Source of the DNA: Closterium sp. NIES-65
Lineage: Eukaryota > Streptophyta > Zygnematophyceae > Desmidiales > Closteriaceae
Length of the DNA: 64,000 nt
Reading direction: 5' to 3'
Assembly (NCBI GenBank): GCA_948144175.1
Contig: CANXME010002650.1
Span: forward strand, 62,001 to 126,000
This document shows positions 21,304 to 34,310 of this stretch, in pieces. Under the pieces are notes generated by a model. That model made no database searches. It saw nothing but the letters and a program-made list of their open reading frames with translations, and was not told the origin of the DNA. Both the position numbers and the translations under genes were made by a program. Numbering within the stretch: the stretch's first letter is position 1; each line of letters opens with the position of its first letter.

Positions 21304-22008
21304 TACCCTCCTCCCCCATACCCTCCTCCCCACGGCTGCAGGGAGACAAGAGAAAGGGGGGGGTGGGAAGGAAGAAAGCCGCAGAGCGGCGAAGAGGCGT
21401 CGGTGCAGATGGGTCAGGGGCGGCAGCAGGGAGTGCAGGGGCGGAAAGGCCCGTCGCGGGCCAGTGCCACGGGGCGCACGACGGGTAGAATAAAAGGGCC
21501 CGATCGTGTGCCTCAGGGCACACGACGAGCAGGGCACCATCGTGTGCCACGGGGCGCACAATGGGCAGTAGAAGGGCACCGTCGCGTGCCACGGGGCGCG
21601 CGACGGGCAGGGAAGGAGTCACACGCCCGTGGGCGGAAAAAGGTAAAAATAAAACCGTCACGCGCCCTAGGCGCGCGACCGTAAAATCTTAGCAGCGGAA
21701 GTAAAGCGGGCCCACAGGCCAGGACGAACACTAAGCTCTGATACCATATCGAGAGTAATAGAAATGAAGAGTTAAAAGGTGGGGCCTAGGCTTAGTAGCC
21801 TAGGCCCGAACTTAGGTATCGAGCGGTATTTTCCTTAGGAGCGATGTCGAGTGAGTTGAGAGAGAAATTGGTGAAAAGGTGGTTTCACTATAGGTTCAGG
21901 GGTACATATAGCATAGAAACAAAATAAGGCGCACCACCAACAAAAGTTTACATAACTACACTAACTACAACTACAAGCAATTATAAAACATGACAACATA
22001 TTTCGACA
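21304..22008 (-). mobile_element. Truncated LTR element C, copy 1 (5' LTR plus leader)
   Basis: Read on the minus strand: a 262-bp LTR (22008 to 21747), a primer-binding site TGGTATCAGAGC (21746-21735), then a GC-rich leader with tandem units of about 40 bp around GTGCCACGGGGCGC. Some units form strong hairpins, such as CGTGTGCC...GGCACACG. It stops in a GGAGGAGGGTA-rich stretch where the TRIM begins. No gag or pol remains. It is a different family from copia A and B, but has the same plan of LTR, initiator-Met site and GC-rich repeated leader. Confidence 0.82.
21747..22008 (-). repeat. Element C 5' LTR, copy 1 (262 bp)
   Basis: Minus-strand LTR beginning TGTCGA. In copy 2 the inner end is TCGACA, giving a perfect 6-bp inverted terminus; here it reads TCGATA. 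The primer-binding site follows immediately. Confidence 0.82.
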
Positions 22009-22384
22009 ATTAGCTCACTAGATTTATATATTTCCCACCTTCTGATCGAGTCAGACCGCTAGATTCCCTCTACTTTTTTAGAAATGAGCGTTTCTGTTCT
22101 CCTTGGCCCTACTTGCACTATAAGTGCGAAATGCCATCCAGACTGGCCGATGCACCATTTTCTCTACACATGTGCGTTAGTTACCTTTCAAACCTTTACG
22201 TTCACTAGATGAATTTATTTCATACCTTCTATTTGAGTGAGACCACTAGATTCCGTGTACTATGCGAGATCTGAGCGCTTCCGTTCTCCTTGGCATTTGC
22301 ACTGTAAGTTCCCATACTGACCGACCTGGCCAATGCACCATTTTCCATATACATATGCATTAGATTCCTTTCGAACCTTATTAG
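22009..22384 (-). repeat. Satellite between the two composite copies
   Basis: One dimer in reverse orientation, carrying rare variants (GCACTGTAAG, TTCATACC) that also precede copy 1. This shows the two composites arose by tandem duplication of a unit of about 1,427 bp. Confidence 0.93.
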
Positions 22385-22731
22385 TGTCAGAGGTCCACTG
22401 GTGATCCCCGTTTGATCCTAGGGAAGGGTTACAGGCACGGTTGCCTGGGGGTTTATGGGCGCACTGACCCGCTACTTAAACAAGCCCTTTTATCCCAATG
22501 GTCTAATGGTTGGGATTCTGAGATGGTATCAGAGCGAAGGTCTCGGGTTCGAATCCCGGTGTAAGCACTTCGGGCATCCCAGTGAGGGGGGGTGTCAGAG
22601 GTCCACTGGTGATCCCCGTTTGATCCTAGGGAAGGGTTACAGGCACGGTTGCCTGGGGGGTTATGGGCGCACTGACCCGCTACTTAAACAAGCCCTTTTA
22701 TCCCAATGGTCTAATGGTTGGGATTCTGAGA
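22385..22731 (+). mobile_element. TRIM-3
   Basis: LTRs 22385-22523 and 22593-22731. Primer-binding site at 22524, intact B box, and both A-box hairpins intact. Copy of TRIM-2 by satellite duplication. Confidence 0.9.
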
Positions 22732-23435
22732 TACCCTCCTCCCCCATACCCTCCTCCCCACAGCTGCAGGGAGACAAGAGAAAGGGGGGGGTGGGAAGGA
22801 AGAAAGCCACAGAGCGGCGAAGAGGCGTCGGTGCAGATGGGTCAGGGGCGGCAGCATGAGTGCAGGGGCGGAAAGGCCCGTCGCGGGCCAGTGCCACGGG
22901 GCGCACGACGGGTAGAATAAAAGGGCCCGATCGTGTGCCTCAGGGCACACGACGAGCAGGGCACCATCGTGTGCCACGGGGCGCACAATGGGCAGTAGAA
23001 GGGCACCGTCGCGTGCCACGGGGCGCGCAACGGGCAGGGAAGGAGTCACACGCCCGTGGTCGGGACAAGGTAAAAATAAAACCGTCACGCGCCCTAGGCG
23101 CGCGACCGTAAAATCTTAGCAGCGGAAGTAAAGCGGGCCCACAGGCCAGGACGAACACTAAGCTCTGATACCATGTCGAGAGTAATAGAAATGAAGAGTT
23201 AAAAGGTGGGGCCTAGGCTTAGTAGCCTAGGCCCGAACTTAGGTATCGAGCGGTATTTTCCTTAGGAGCGATGTCGAGTGAGTTGAGAGAGAAATTGGTG
23301 AAAAGGTGGTTTCACTATAGGTTCAGGGGTACATATAGCATAGAAACAAAATAAGGCGCACCACCAACAAAAGTTTACATAACTACACTAACTACAACTA
23401 CAAGCAATTATAAAACATGACAAAATATTTCGACA
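22732..23435 (-). mobile_element. Truncated LTR element C, copy 2
   Basis: LTR 23435 to 23174 (262 bp), primer-binding site 23173-23162, leader down to the TRIM junction at 22732. It differs from copy 1 by a few substitutions and a one-base deletion in the leader. No coding region. Confidence 0.82.
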
Positions 23436-26400
23436 ATTAGCTCACTAGATTTATATATTTCCCACCTTCTGATCGAGTCAGACCGCTAGATTCCCTCTAC
23501 TTTTTAAGAAATGAGCGTTTCCGTTCTCCTTGGCCCTAGTTGCACTATAAGTGCGAACTGCCGGCCAGACTGGCCGATGCACAATTTTCTCTACACATGT
23601 GCGTTAGTTACCTTTCAAACCCTTACGTTCACTAGATGAATTTTTTTCCTACTTTCTATTTGAGTGAGACCACTAGATTCGGTGTACTATGCGAGATCTG
23701 AGCGCTTCCGTTCTCCCTGGCATTTGCATTTTAAGTTCCCATACTGACCGACCTGGCCAATGCACCATTTTCTCTATACATGTGCGTTGAATACATTTCA
23801 AACCTTTTTAGCTGACTAGAATTATATATTTCCCACCTTCTGATCGAGTGAGACCGTTAGTTTCCCTCTACTTTTTGAGAAACGAGCGTTTCCGTTCTCC
23901 CTGGCCCCACCTGCACTATGAGTGCGAAATGCCGGCCAGACTGGCCGATGCACCATTTTCTCTACACATGTGCGTTAGTTACCTTTATAACCCTTAGGTT
24001 CACTAGATGAATTTATTTCCGACGTTCTATTTGAGTGAGACCACTAGATTCGGTGTACTATGCGAGATCTGAGCGCTTCCGTTCTCCCTGGCATTTGCAC
24101 TCCAAGTTCCCATACTGACCGTCCTGGCCAATGCACCATTTTCCATATACATATGCATTAGATTCCTTTCGAACCTTATTAGCTCACTAGATTTATATAT
24201 TTCCCACCTTCTGATCGAGTGAGACCGCTAGATTCCCTCTACTTTTTGAGAAATGAGCGTTTCCGTTCTCCTTGGCCCTAGTTGCACTATAAGTGCGAAA
24301 TGCCGGCCAGACTCGCCGATGCACAATTTTCTCTACACATGTGCGTTAGTTACCTTTCAAACCCTTACGTTCACTAGATGAATACATTTCCTACTTTCTA
24401 TTTGAGTGAGACCACTTGATTCCGTGTACTATGCGAGATCTGAGCGCTTCCGTTCTCCCTGGCATTTGCATTTTAAGTTCCGATACTGACCGACCTGGCC
24501 AATGCACCATTTTCTCTATACATGTGCGTTGAATAGATTTCAAACCTTTTTAGCTGACTAGAATTACATATTTCCCACCTTCTGATCGAGTGAGACCGTT
24601 AGATTCTCTCTACTTTTTGAGAAACGAGCGTTTCCGTTCTCCCTGGCCCCACCTGCACTATGAGTGCGAAATGCCGGCCAGACTGGCCGATGCACCATTT
24701 TCTCTACACATGTGCGTTAGTTACCTTTCAAACCCTTACGTTCACTAGATGAATTTTTTTCCTACCTTATATTTGGGTGAGACCACTAGATTCCGTGTAT
24801 TATGCGAGATCTGAGCGGTTCCGTTCTCCCAGGCATTTGCACTCTAAGTTCCCATACTGACCGACCTGGCCAATGCACCACTTTCCATATACATATGCAT
24901 TAGATTCCTTCTGAACCTTATTAGCTCACTAGATTTATATATTTCCAACCTTCTGATCGAGTGAGACTGCTAGATTCCCTTTACTTTTTGAGAAATGAGC
25001 GTTTCCGTTCTCCTTGGCCCTACTTGCACTATAAGTGCGAAATGCCGGCCAGACTGGCCGATGCACCATTTTCTCTACACATGTGCATTGGTTACCTTTC
25101 AAACCCTTACGTTCACTAGATGAATTTATTTCCTACCTTCTATTTGAGTGAGACCACTAGATTCCGTGTACTATGCGAGATCTGAGCGCTTCCGTCCTCC
25201 TTGGCATTTGCACTCTAAGTTCCCATACTGACAGACCTGGCCAATGCACCATTTTCCATATATATATGCATTAGATTCCTTTCGAACCTTATTAGCTCAC
25301 TAGATTTATATATTTCCCACCTTCTGATCGAGTGAGACTGCTAGATTCCCTCTACTTTTTTAAAAATGAGCGTTTCCGTTCTCCTTGGCCCTAGTTGCAC
25401 TATAAGTGCGAAATGCCGGCCAGACTGGCCCATGCACAATTTTCTCTACACATGTGCGTTAGTTACCTTTTAAACCCTTACGTTCACTAGATGAATATAT
25501 TTCCTACTTTCTATTTGAGTGAGACCACTTGATTCCGTGTACTATGCGAGATCTGCGCGCTTCCGTTCTCCCTGGCATTTGCATTTTAAGTTACGATACT
25601 GACTGACCTGGCCAATGCACCATTTTCTCTATACATGTGCGTTGAATACATTTCAAACCTTCTTAGCTGACTAGATGTATATATTTCCCACCTTCTAATC
25701 GAGTGAGACCGTTAGATTCCCTCTACTTTTTGAGAAACGAGCGTTTCCGTTCTCCATGGCCCCACCTGCACTATGAGTGCGAAATGCCGGCCAGACTAGC
25801 CGATGCACTATTTTCTCTACACATGTGCGTTAGTTACCTTTCAAACCCTTACGTTCACTAGATGAATATATTTCCTACCTTATATTTGAGTGAGACCACT
25901 AGATTCCGTGTATTATGCGAGATCTGAGCGTTTCCGTTCTCCCAGGCATTTGCACTCTAAGTTCCCATACTGACCGACCTGGCCAATGCACCACTTTCCA
26001 TATACATATGCATTAGATTCCTTCCAAACCTTATTAGCTCACTAGATTTATATATTTCCCACCTTCTGATCGAGTGAGACCGCTAGATTCCGTTTACTTT
26101 TTGTGAAATGAGCGTTTCCGTTCTCCTTGGCCCTACTTGCACTATAAGTGCGAAATGCCGGCCAGACTGGCCGATGCACCACTTTCTCTACACATGTGCG
26201 TTAGTTACCTTTCAAACCCTTACGTTCACTAGATGAATATATTTCCTACCTTATATTTGAGTGAGACCACTAGATTCCGTGTATTGTGCGAGATCTGAGC
26301 GCTTCCGTTCTCCCAGGCATTTGCACTCTAAGTTCCCATACTGACCGACCTGGCCAATGCACCACTTTCCATATACATATGCATTAGATTCCTTCCGAAC

Positions 26401-27646
26401 CTTATTAGCTCACTAGATTTATATATTTCCCACCTTCTGATTGAGTGAGACCGCTACATTCCCTCTACTTTTTGAGAAATGAGCGTCTCCGTTCTCCTTG
26501 GCCCTAGTTGCACTATAAGTGCGAAATGCCGGCCAGACTGGCCGATGCACAATTTTCTCTATACATGTGCGTTAGTTACCTTTCAAACCCTTACGTTCAC
26601 TAGATGAATATATTTCCTACTTTCTGTTTGAGTGAGACCACTTGATTCCGTGTACTATGCGAGATCTGAGCGCTTCCGTTCTCCCTGGCATTTGCATTTT
26701 TAGTTCTGATACTGACCGACTTGGCCAATGCACCATTTTCTCTATACATGTGCGTTGAATACATTTCAAACCTTTCTAGCTGACTAGATTTATATATTTC
26801 CCACCTTCTGATCGAGTGAGACCGTTAGATTCCCTCTACTTTTTGAGAAACGAGCGTTTCCGTTCTCCCTGGCCCCACCTGCACTATGAGTGCGAAATGC
26901 CGGCCAGACTGGCGGATGCACCATTTTCTCTACACATGTGCGTTCGTTACCTTTCAAACCTTTACGTTCACTAGATAAATATATTTTCTACCTTATATTT
27001 GAGTGAGACCACTAGATTCCGTGTACTATGCGAGATCTGAGCGGTTCCGTTCTCCCAGGCATTTGCACTCTAAGTTCCCATACTGACCGACCTGGCCAAT
27101 GCACCACTTTCCATATACATATGCATTAGATTCCTTCCGAACCTTATTAGCTCACTAGATTTATATATTTCCCACCTTTTGATCGAGTGAGATCGCTAGA
27201 TTCCCTCTACTTTTTGAGAAATGAGCGTTTCCGTTCTCCTTGGCCCTAGTTGCACTATAAGTGCGAAATGCCGGCCAGACTGGCCGATGCACAATTTTCT
27301 CTACACATGTGCGTTATTTACCTTTCAAACCCTTACGTTCACTAGATGAATATATTTCCTACTTTCTATTTGAGTGAGACCACTTGATGCCGTGTACTAT
27401 GCGAGATCTGAGCGCTTCCGTTCTCCCTGGCATTTGCATTTTAAGTTCCGATACTGACCGACCTGGCCAATGCACCATTTTCTCTATACATGTGCGTTGA
27501 ATACATTTCAAACCTTTTTAGCTGACTAGATTTATATATTTCCCACCTTCTAATCGAGTGAGACCGCTAGATTCCCTTTACTTTTTGAGAAATGAGCGTT
27601 TCCGTTCTCCCTGGCCCCACCTGCACTATGAGTGCGAAATGCCGGC
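23436..27646 (-). repeat. 371-bp dimeric satellite array, inverted orientation, block 4
   Basis: About 11 dimers in reverse orientation. Both A-half variants and the AATCAAGTGG-type B half occur. It ends inside the dyad region of half B at the right strand-switch. Confidence 0.95.
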
Positions 27647-27660
27647 TAGAGTTATGAATC
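27646..27660. other. Satellite strand-switch junction (right)
   Basis: Reverse satellite ends at GCCGGC (27646). A short spacer (TAGAGTTATGAAT) follows, then forward satellite resumes with CGGCCAGTC (27660). The two sides form inverted arms, GCACT(ATG)AGTGCGAAATGCCGGC against GCCGGCATTTCGCACT, so the junction lies in a near-palindrome. Confidence 0.85.
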
Positions 27661-30600
27661 GGCCAGTCTGGCCGGCATTTCGCACTCATGGTGCAAGTAG
27701 GGCCAAGGAGAACGGAAACGCTAATTTCTCAAAAAGTAAAGGGAATCTAGCGGTCTCACTCTATCAGAAGGTGGGAAATATATAAATCTAGTGAGCTAAT
27801 AAGGTTCGAAAGGAATCTAATGCATATGTATATGGAAAATGGTGCATTGGCCAGGTCGGTCAGTATGGGAACTTAGAGTGCAAATGCCAGGGAGAACGGA
27901 AGCGCTCATATCTTGCATAGTACACGGAATCTAGTGGTCTCACTCAAATAGAAGGTAGGAAATAAATTCATATAGTGAACGTAAGGGTTTGAAAGGTAAC
28001 TAACGCACATGTGTAGAGAAAATGGTGCATCGGCCAGTCTGGCCGGCATTTCGCACTTATGGTGCAAGTAGGGCCAAGGAGAACGGAAACGCCAATTTCT
28101 CAAAAAGTAAAGGGAATCTAGCGGTCTCACTCTATCAGAAGGTGGGAAATATATAAATCTAGTGAGCTAATAAGGTTCGAAAGGAATCTAATGCATATGT
28201 ATATGGAAAATGGTGCATTGGCCAGGTCGGTCAGTATGGGAACTTAGAGTGCAAATGCCAGGGAGAACGGAAGCGCTCATATCTTGCATAGTACACGGAA
28301 TCTAGTGGTCTCACTCAAATAGAAGGTAGGAAATAAATTCATCTAGTGAATGTAAGGATTTGAAAGGTAACTAACGCACATGTGTAGAGAAAATGGTGCA
28401 TCGGCCAGTCTGGCCGGCATTTCGCACTTATAGTGCAAGTAGGGCCAAGGAGAACGGAAACGCTCATTTCTCAAAAAGTAAAGGGAATCTAGCGGTCTCA
28501 CTCGATCAGAAGGTGGGAAATATATAAATCTAGTGAGCTAATAAGGTTTGAAAGGAATCTAATGCATATGTATATGGAAAAAAGTGCATTGGCCAGGTCG
28601 GTCAGTATGGGAACTTAGAGTGCAAATGCCAGGGAGAACGGAAGCGCTCATATCTTGCATAGTACACGGAATCTAGTGGTCTCACCCAAATAGAAGGTAG
28701 GAAATAAATTCATATAGTGAACGTAAGGGTTTGAAAGGTAACTAACGCACATGTGTAGAGAAAATGGTGCATCGGCCAGTCTGGCCGGCATTTCGCACTT
28801 ATGGTGCAAGTAGGGCCAAGGAGAACGGAAACGCTAATTTCTCAAAAAGTAAAGGGAATCTAGCGGTCTCACTCTATCAGAAGGTGGGAAATATATAAAT
28901 CTAGTGAGCTAATAAGGTTCGAAAGGAATCTAATGCATATGTATATGGAAAATGGTGCATTGGCCAGGTCGGTCAGTATGGGAACTTAGAGTGCAAATGC
29001 CAGGGAGAACGGAAGCGCTCATATCTTGCATAGTACACGGAATCTAGTGGTCTCACTCAAATAGAAGGTAGGAAATAAATTCATATAGTGAACGTAAGGG
29101 TTTGAAAGGTAACTAACGCACATGTGTAGAGAAAATGGTGCATCGGCCAGTCTGGCCGGCATTTCGCACTTATGGTGCAATTAGGGCCAAGGAGAACGGA
29201 AACGCCAATTTCTCAAAAAGTAAAGGGAATCTAGCGGTCTCACTCTATCAGAAGGTGGGAAATATATAAATCTAGTGAGCTAATAAGGTTCGAAAGGAAT
29301 CTAATGCATATGTATATGGAAAATGGTGCATTGGCCAGGTCGGTCAGTATGGGAACTTAGAGTGCAAATGCCAGGGAGAACGGAAGCGCTCATATCTTGC
29401 ATAGTACACGGAATCTAGTGGTCTCACTCAAATAGAAGGTAGGAAATAAATTCATCTAGTGAATGTAAGGATTTGAAAGGTAACTAACGCACATGTGTAG
29501 AGAAAATGGTGCATCGGCCAGTCTGGCCGGCATTTCGCACTTATAGTGCAAGTAGGGCCAAGGAGAACGGAAACGCTCATTTCTCAAAAAGTAAAGGGAA
29601 TCTAGCGGTCTCACTCGATCAGAAGGTGGGAAATATATAAATCTAGTGAGCTAATAAGGTTCGAAAGGAATCTAATGCATATGTATATGGAAAATGGTGC
29701 ATTGGCCAGGTCGGTCAGTATGGGAACTTAGAGTGCAAATGCTAGGGAGAACGGCAGCGCTCATATCTTGCATAGTACACGGAATCTAGTGGTCTCACTC
29801 AAATAGAAGGTAGGAAATAAATTCATCTAGTGAATGTAAGGATTTGAAAGGTAACTTACGCACATGTGTAGAGAAAATGGTGCATCGGCCAGTCTGGCCG
29901 GCATTTCGCACTTATACTGCAAGTAGGGCCAAGGAGAACGGAAACGCTCATTTCTCAAAAATTAAAGGGAATCTAGCGGTCTCACTCGATCAGAAGGTGG
30001 GAAATATATAAATCTAGTGAGCTAATAAGGTTCGAAAGGAATCTAATGCATATGTATATGGAAAATGGTGCATTGGCCAGGTCGGTCAGTATGGGAACTT
30101 AGAGTGCAAATGCTAGGGAGAACGGCAGCGCTCATATCTTGCATAGTACACGGAATCTAGTGGTCTCACTCAAATAGAAGGTAGGAAATAAATTCATCTA
30201 GTGAACGTAAGGGTTTGAAAGGTAACTAACGCACATGTGTAGAGAAAATGGTGCATCGGCCAGTCTGGCCGGCATTTCGCACTTATAGTGCAACTAGGGC
30301 CAAGGAGAACGGAAACGCTCATTTCTCAAAAAGTAGAGGGAATCTAGCGGTCTCACTCGATCAAAACGTGGGAAATATATAAATCTAGTGAGCTAATAAG
30401 GTTCAGAAGGAATCTAATGCATATGCATATGGAAAGTGGTGCATTGGCCAGGTCGGTCAGTATGGGAACTTAGAGTGCAAATGCCTGGGCGAACGGAACC
30501 GCTCAAATCTCGCATAGTACACAGAATCTAGTGGTCTCACTCAAATATAAGGTCGGAAATATATTAATTGAGTAATATGTAAGGGTTTGAAAGGTAACTT

Positions 30601-33600
30601 ATGCACATGTATATGGAAAATGGTGCATTGGCGAGGTCGGTCCGTATGGGAACTTAAAGTGCAAATGCCTGTGAGAACAGAACCGCTGAGATCTCGCATA
30701 GTACACAGAATCTAGTGGTCTCACTCAAATATAAGGTAGGAAATATATTAATCGAGTGAACGTAATGGTTTGAAAGGTAACTAACGCACATGTGTAGAGA
30801 AAATGGTGCATCGGCCAGTCTGGCCGGCATTTCGCACTTATAGTGCAAGTAGGGCCAAGGAGAACGGAAACGCTTATTTCTCAAAAAGTAAATGGAATCT
30901 AGCGGTCTCACTCGATCAAAAGGTGGGAAATATATAAATCTAGTGAGCTAATAAGGTTCGGAAGGAATCTAATGCATATGTATATGGAAAGTGGTGCATT
31001 GGCCAGGTCGGTCAGTATGGGAACTTAGAGTGCAAATGCCTGGGAGAACGGAACCGCTCAGATCTCGCATAATATACGGAATCTAGTGGTCTCACTCAAA
31101 TATAAGGTAGGAAATATATTCATCTAGTAAACGTAAGGGTTTGAAAGGTAACTAACGCACATGTGTAGAGAAAATGGTGCATCGGCCAGTCTGGCCGGCA
31201 TTTCGCACTTATAGTGCAAGTAGGGCCAAGGAGAACGGAAACGCTCATTTCTCAAAAAGTAATGGGGATCTAGCGGTCTCACTCAATCAGAAGGTGGGAA
31301 ATATATAAATCTAGTGAGCTAATAAGGTTCGGAAGGAATCTAATGCATATGTATATAGAAAGTGGTGCATTGGCCAAGTCGGTCAGTATGGGAACCTAAA
31401 GTGCAAATGCCTTGGAGAACGGAACCGCTCAGATCTCGCATAATGCACGGAATCTAGTGGTCTCACTCAAATATAAGGTAGGAAATATATTCATCTAGTG
31501 AACGTAAGGGTTTGAAAGGTAACTAACGCACATGTGTAGAGAAAATGGTGCATCGGCCAGTCTGGCCGGCATTTCGCACTCATAGTGCAGGTGGGGCCAC
31601 GGAGAACGGAAACGCTCGTTTCTCAAAAAGTAGAGGGAATCTAACGGTCTCACTCGATCAGAAGGTGGGAAACATATAAATAGTGTCAGCTAAAAAGTTT
31701 TGAAATGTATTCAACGCACATGTATAGAGAAAATGGTGCATTGGCCAGGTCGGTCAGTATTGGAACTAAAAATGCAAATGCCAGGTAGAACGGAAGCGCT
31801 CAGATCTCGCATAGTACACGGAATCAAGTGGTCTCACTCAAACAGAAAGTAGGAAATATATTCATCTAGTGAACATAAGGGTTTGAAAGGTAACTAACGC
31901 ACATGTGTAGAGAAAATTGTGCATCGGCCAGTCTGGCCGGCATTTCGCACTTATAGTGCAACTAGGGCCAAGGAGAACGGAAACGCTCATTTCTCAAAAA
32001 GTAGAGGGAATCTTGCGGTCTCAATCGATCAAAAGGTGGGAGATATACAAATCTAGTGAGCAAATAAGGTTCGAAAGGAATCTAGTGCATATGTATATGG
32101 AAAATGGTGCATTGGCCAGGTCGGTCAGTATGTGAACTTAGAGTGCAAATGCCAGGGAGAACGAAAGCGCTCAGATCTCGCATAGTACACGGAATCTAGT
32201 GGTCTCACTCAAATAGAAGGTAGGAAATAAATTCATCTAGTGAACGTAAGGGTTTGAAAGGTAACTAACGCACATGTGTAGAGAAAATGGTGCATCGGCC
32301 AGTCTGGCCGGCATCTCGCACTTATAGTGTAAGTAGGGCCAAGGAGAACGGAAACGCCTATTTCTCAAAAAGTAAAGGGAATCTAGCGGTCTCACTCGAT
32401 CAGAAGGTGGGAAATATATAGGTCTAGTAAGCTAACAAGGTTCGAAAGGAATCTAATGCATATGTATATGAAAAATGGTGCATTGGCCAGGTTGGTCAGT
32501 ATGGGAACTTAGAGTGCAAATGCCAGGGAGAACGGAAGCGCTCAGATCTCGCATATTACACGGAATCTAGTGGTCTCACTCAAATAGAAAGTAGGAAATA
32601 TATTCATCTAATGAACGTAAGGGTTTGAAAGGTAACCAACGCACATGTGTAGAGAAAATGGTGCATCGGCCAGTCTGGCCGGCATTTCACACTTATAGTG
32701 CAAGTAGGGCCAAGGAGAACGGAAACGCTCATTTCTCAAAAAGTAATGGGAATCTAGCGGTCTCACTCGATCAGAAGGTGGGAAATGTATAAATCTAGTG
32801 AGCTAATAACGTTTGGAAGGAATCTAATGCATATGTATATGGAAAGTGGTGCATTGGCCAGGTCGGTCAGTATGGGAGCTTAGAGTGCAAATGCCTGGGA
32901 GAACGGAACCGCTCAGATCTCGCAGAATACACGGAATCTAGTGGTCTCACTCAAATATAAGGTAGGAAATATATTCATCTAGTGAACGTAAGGGTTTGAA
33001 AGGTAACTAACGCACATGTGTAGAGAAAATGGTGCATCGGCCAGTCTGGCCGGCATTTCGCACTTATAGTGCAAGTAGGGCCAAGGAGAACGGAAACGCT
33101 CATTTTTCAAAAAGTAAAAAGAATATAGCGGTCTCACTCGATCAGAAGGTGGGAAATATATAAATCTAGTGAGCTAATAAGGTTCGGAAGGAATCTAATG
33201 CATATGTATATGGAAAGTGGTGCATTGGCCAGGCCGGTCAGTATGGGAACTTAGAGTGCAAATGCCAGGGAGAACGGAAGCGCTCAGATCTCGCACAGTA
33301 CACGGAATCTAGTGGTCTCACTCAAATAGAAGGTAGGAAATAAATTCATCTAGTGAACGTAAGGGTTTGAAAGGTAACTAACGCACATGTGTAGAGAAAA
33401 TGGTGCATCGGCCAGTCTGGCCGGCATTTCGCACTTATAGTGCAAGTAGGGCCAAGGAGAACGGAAACCCTCATTTCTCAAAAAGTAAAGGGAATCTAGC
33501 GGTCTCACTCGATCAGAAGGTGGGAAATATATAAATCTAGTCAGCTAATAAGGTTCGGAAGGAATCTAATGCATATGTATATGGAAAGTGGTGCATTGGC

Positions 33601-34310
33601 CAAGTCGGTCAGTATGGGAACTTCGAGTGCAAATGCCTGGGAGAACGGAACCGCTCAGATCTCGCATAATACACGGAATCTAGTGGTCTCACTCAAATAT
33701 AAGGTAGGAAATAAGTTCATCTAGTAAACGTAAGGGTTTGAAAGGTAACTAACGCACATGTGTAGAGAAAATGGTGCATCGGCCAGTTTGGCCGGCATTT
33801 CGCACTCATAGTGCAGGTGGGGCCAGGGAGAACGGAAAAGCTCGTTTCTCAAAAAGTAGAGGGAATCTAACGGTCTCACTCGATCAGAAGGTGGGAAATA
33901 TATAAATCTAGTCAGCTAAAAAGGCTTGAAATGTATTCAACGCACATGTATAGAGAAAATGGTGCATTGGCCAGGTCGGTCAGTATCGGAACTTAGAATG
34001 CAAATGCCAGGGAGAATGGAAGCGCTCAGATCTCGCACAGTACACGGAATCAAGTGGTCTCACTCAAAAAGAAAGTAGGAAATATATTCATCTAGTGAAC
34101 GTAAGGGTTTGAAAGGTAACTAACGCACATGTGTAGAGAAAATTGTGCATCGGCCAGTCTGGCCGGCATTTCGCACTTATAGTGCAACTAGGGCCAAGGA
34201 GAACGAAAACGCTCATTTCTCAAAAAGTAGAGGGAATCTAGCAGTCTCACTCGATCAGAAGGTGGGAAATATATAAATCTAGTGAGCTAATAAGGTTCGA
34301 AGGAATCTAA
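27660..34310 (+). repeat. 371-bp dimeric satellite array, plus orientation, block 5
   Basis: About 18 dimers. From about 27.7 to 29.6 kb a 1,113-bp unit (three dimers) repeats: the variant GCCAATTTCTC recurs at 28091 and 29204, and TGTAAGGATT at 28351 and 29464. From about 31.2 kb the first copy of a 3,691-bp unit begins. The block ends at TCTAA (34306-34310), the target duplication of TRIM-4. Confidence 0.95.
27700..29900 (+). repeat. 1,113-bp higher-order satellite unit, about two copies
   Basis: Diagnostic variants (TTATGGTGCAA, CATATCTTGCATAG, GCCAATTTCTC, GAATGTAAGGATTTG) recur at 1,113 bp, exactly three 371-bp dimers. Edges are approximate. Confidence 0.75.

Larger units (their letters stand above)
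20957..22008. mobile_element. Composite insertion, copy 1: TRIM fused to a truncated minus-strand LTR element
   Basis: A complete TRIM (20957-21303, plus) joins directly to 705 bp of an unrelated LTR element on the minus strand: leader 21304-21734, primer site 21735-21746, LTR 21747-22008. The outer ends are TGTCAG (TRIM) and ...TCGACA (the other LTR). The flanks are ATTCG and ATTAG. The second copy has ATTAG on both sides, and the uninterrupted satellite reads CTTATTAGCTC, so the fused molecule sits in one 5-bp target duplication. Copy 1's left flank has since changed by one base. Confidence 0.8.
22385..23435. mobile_element. Composite insertion, copy 2
   Basis: Same structure as copy 1, offset 1,427-1,428 bp, nearly identical. 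Flanks are ATTAG on both sides (22380-22384 and 23436-23440), a clean 5-bp target duplication around the fused TRIM plus element C molecule. The inner end of the element C LTR is intact (TCGACA). Confidence 0.82.

Noticed and set aside
21027-21488. 153-codon frame across TRIM-2 and into element C, repeated at 22455-22859
   Set aside because: It crosses two LTRs, a primer site and an unrelated element; the TRIM-derived part is simply the LTR translated twice.
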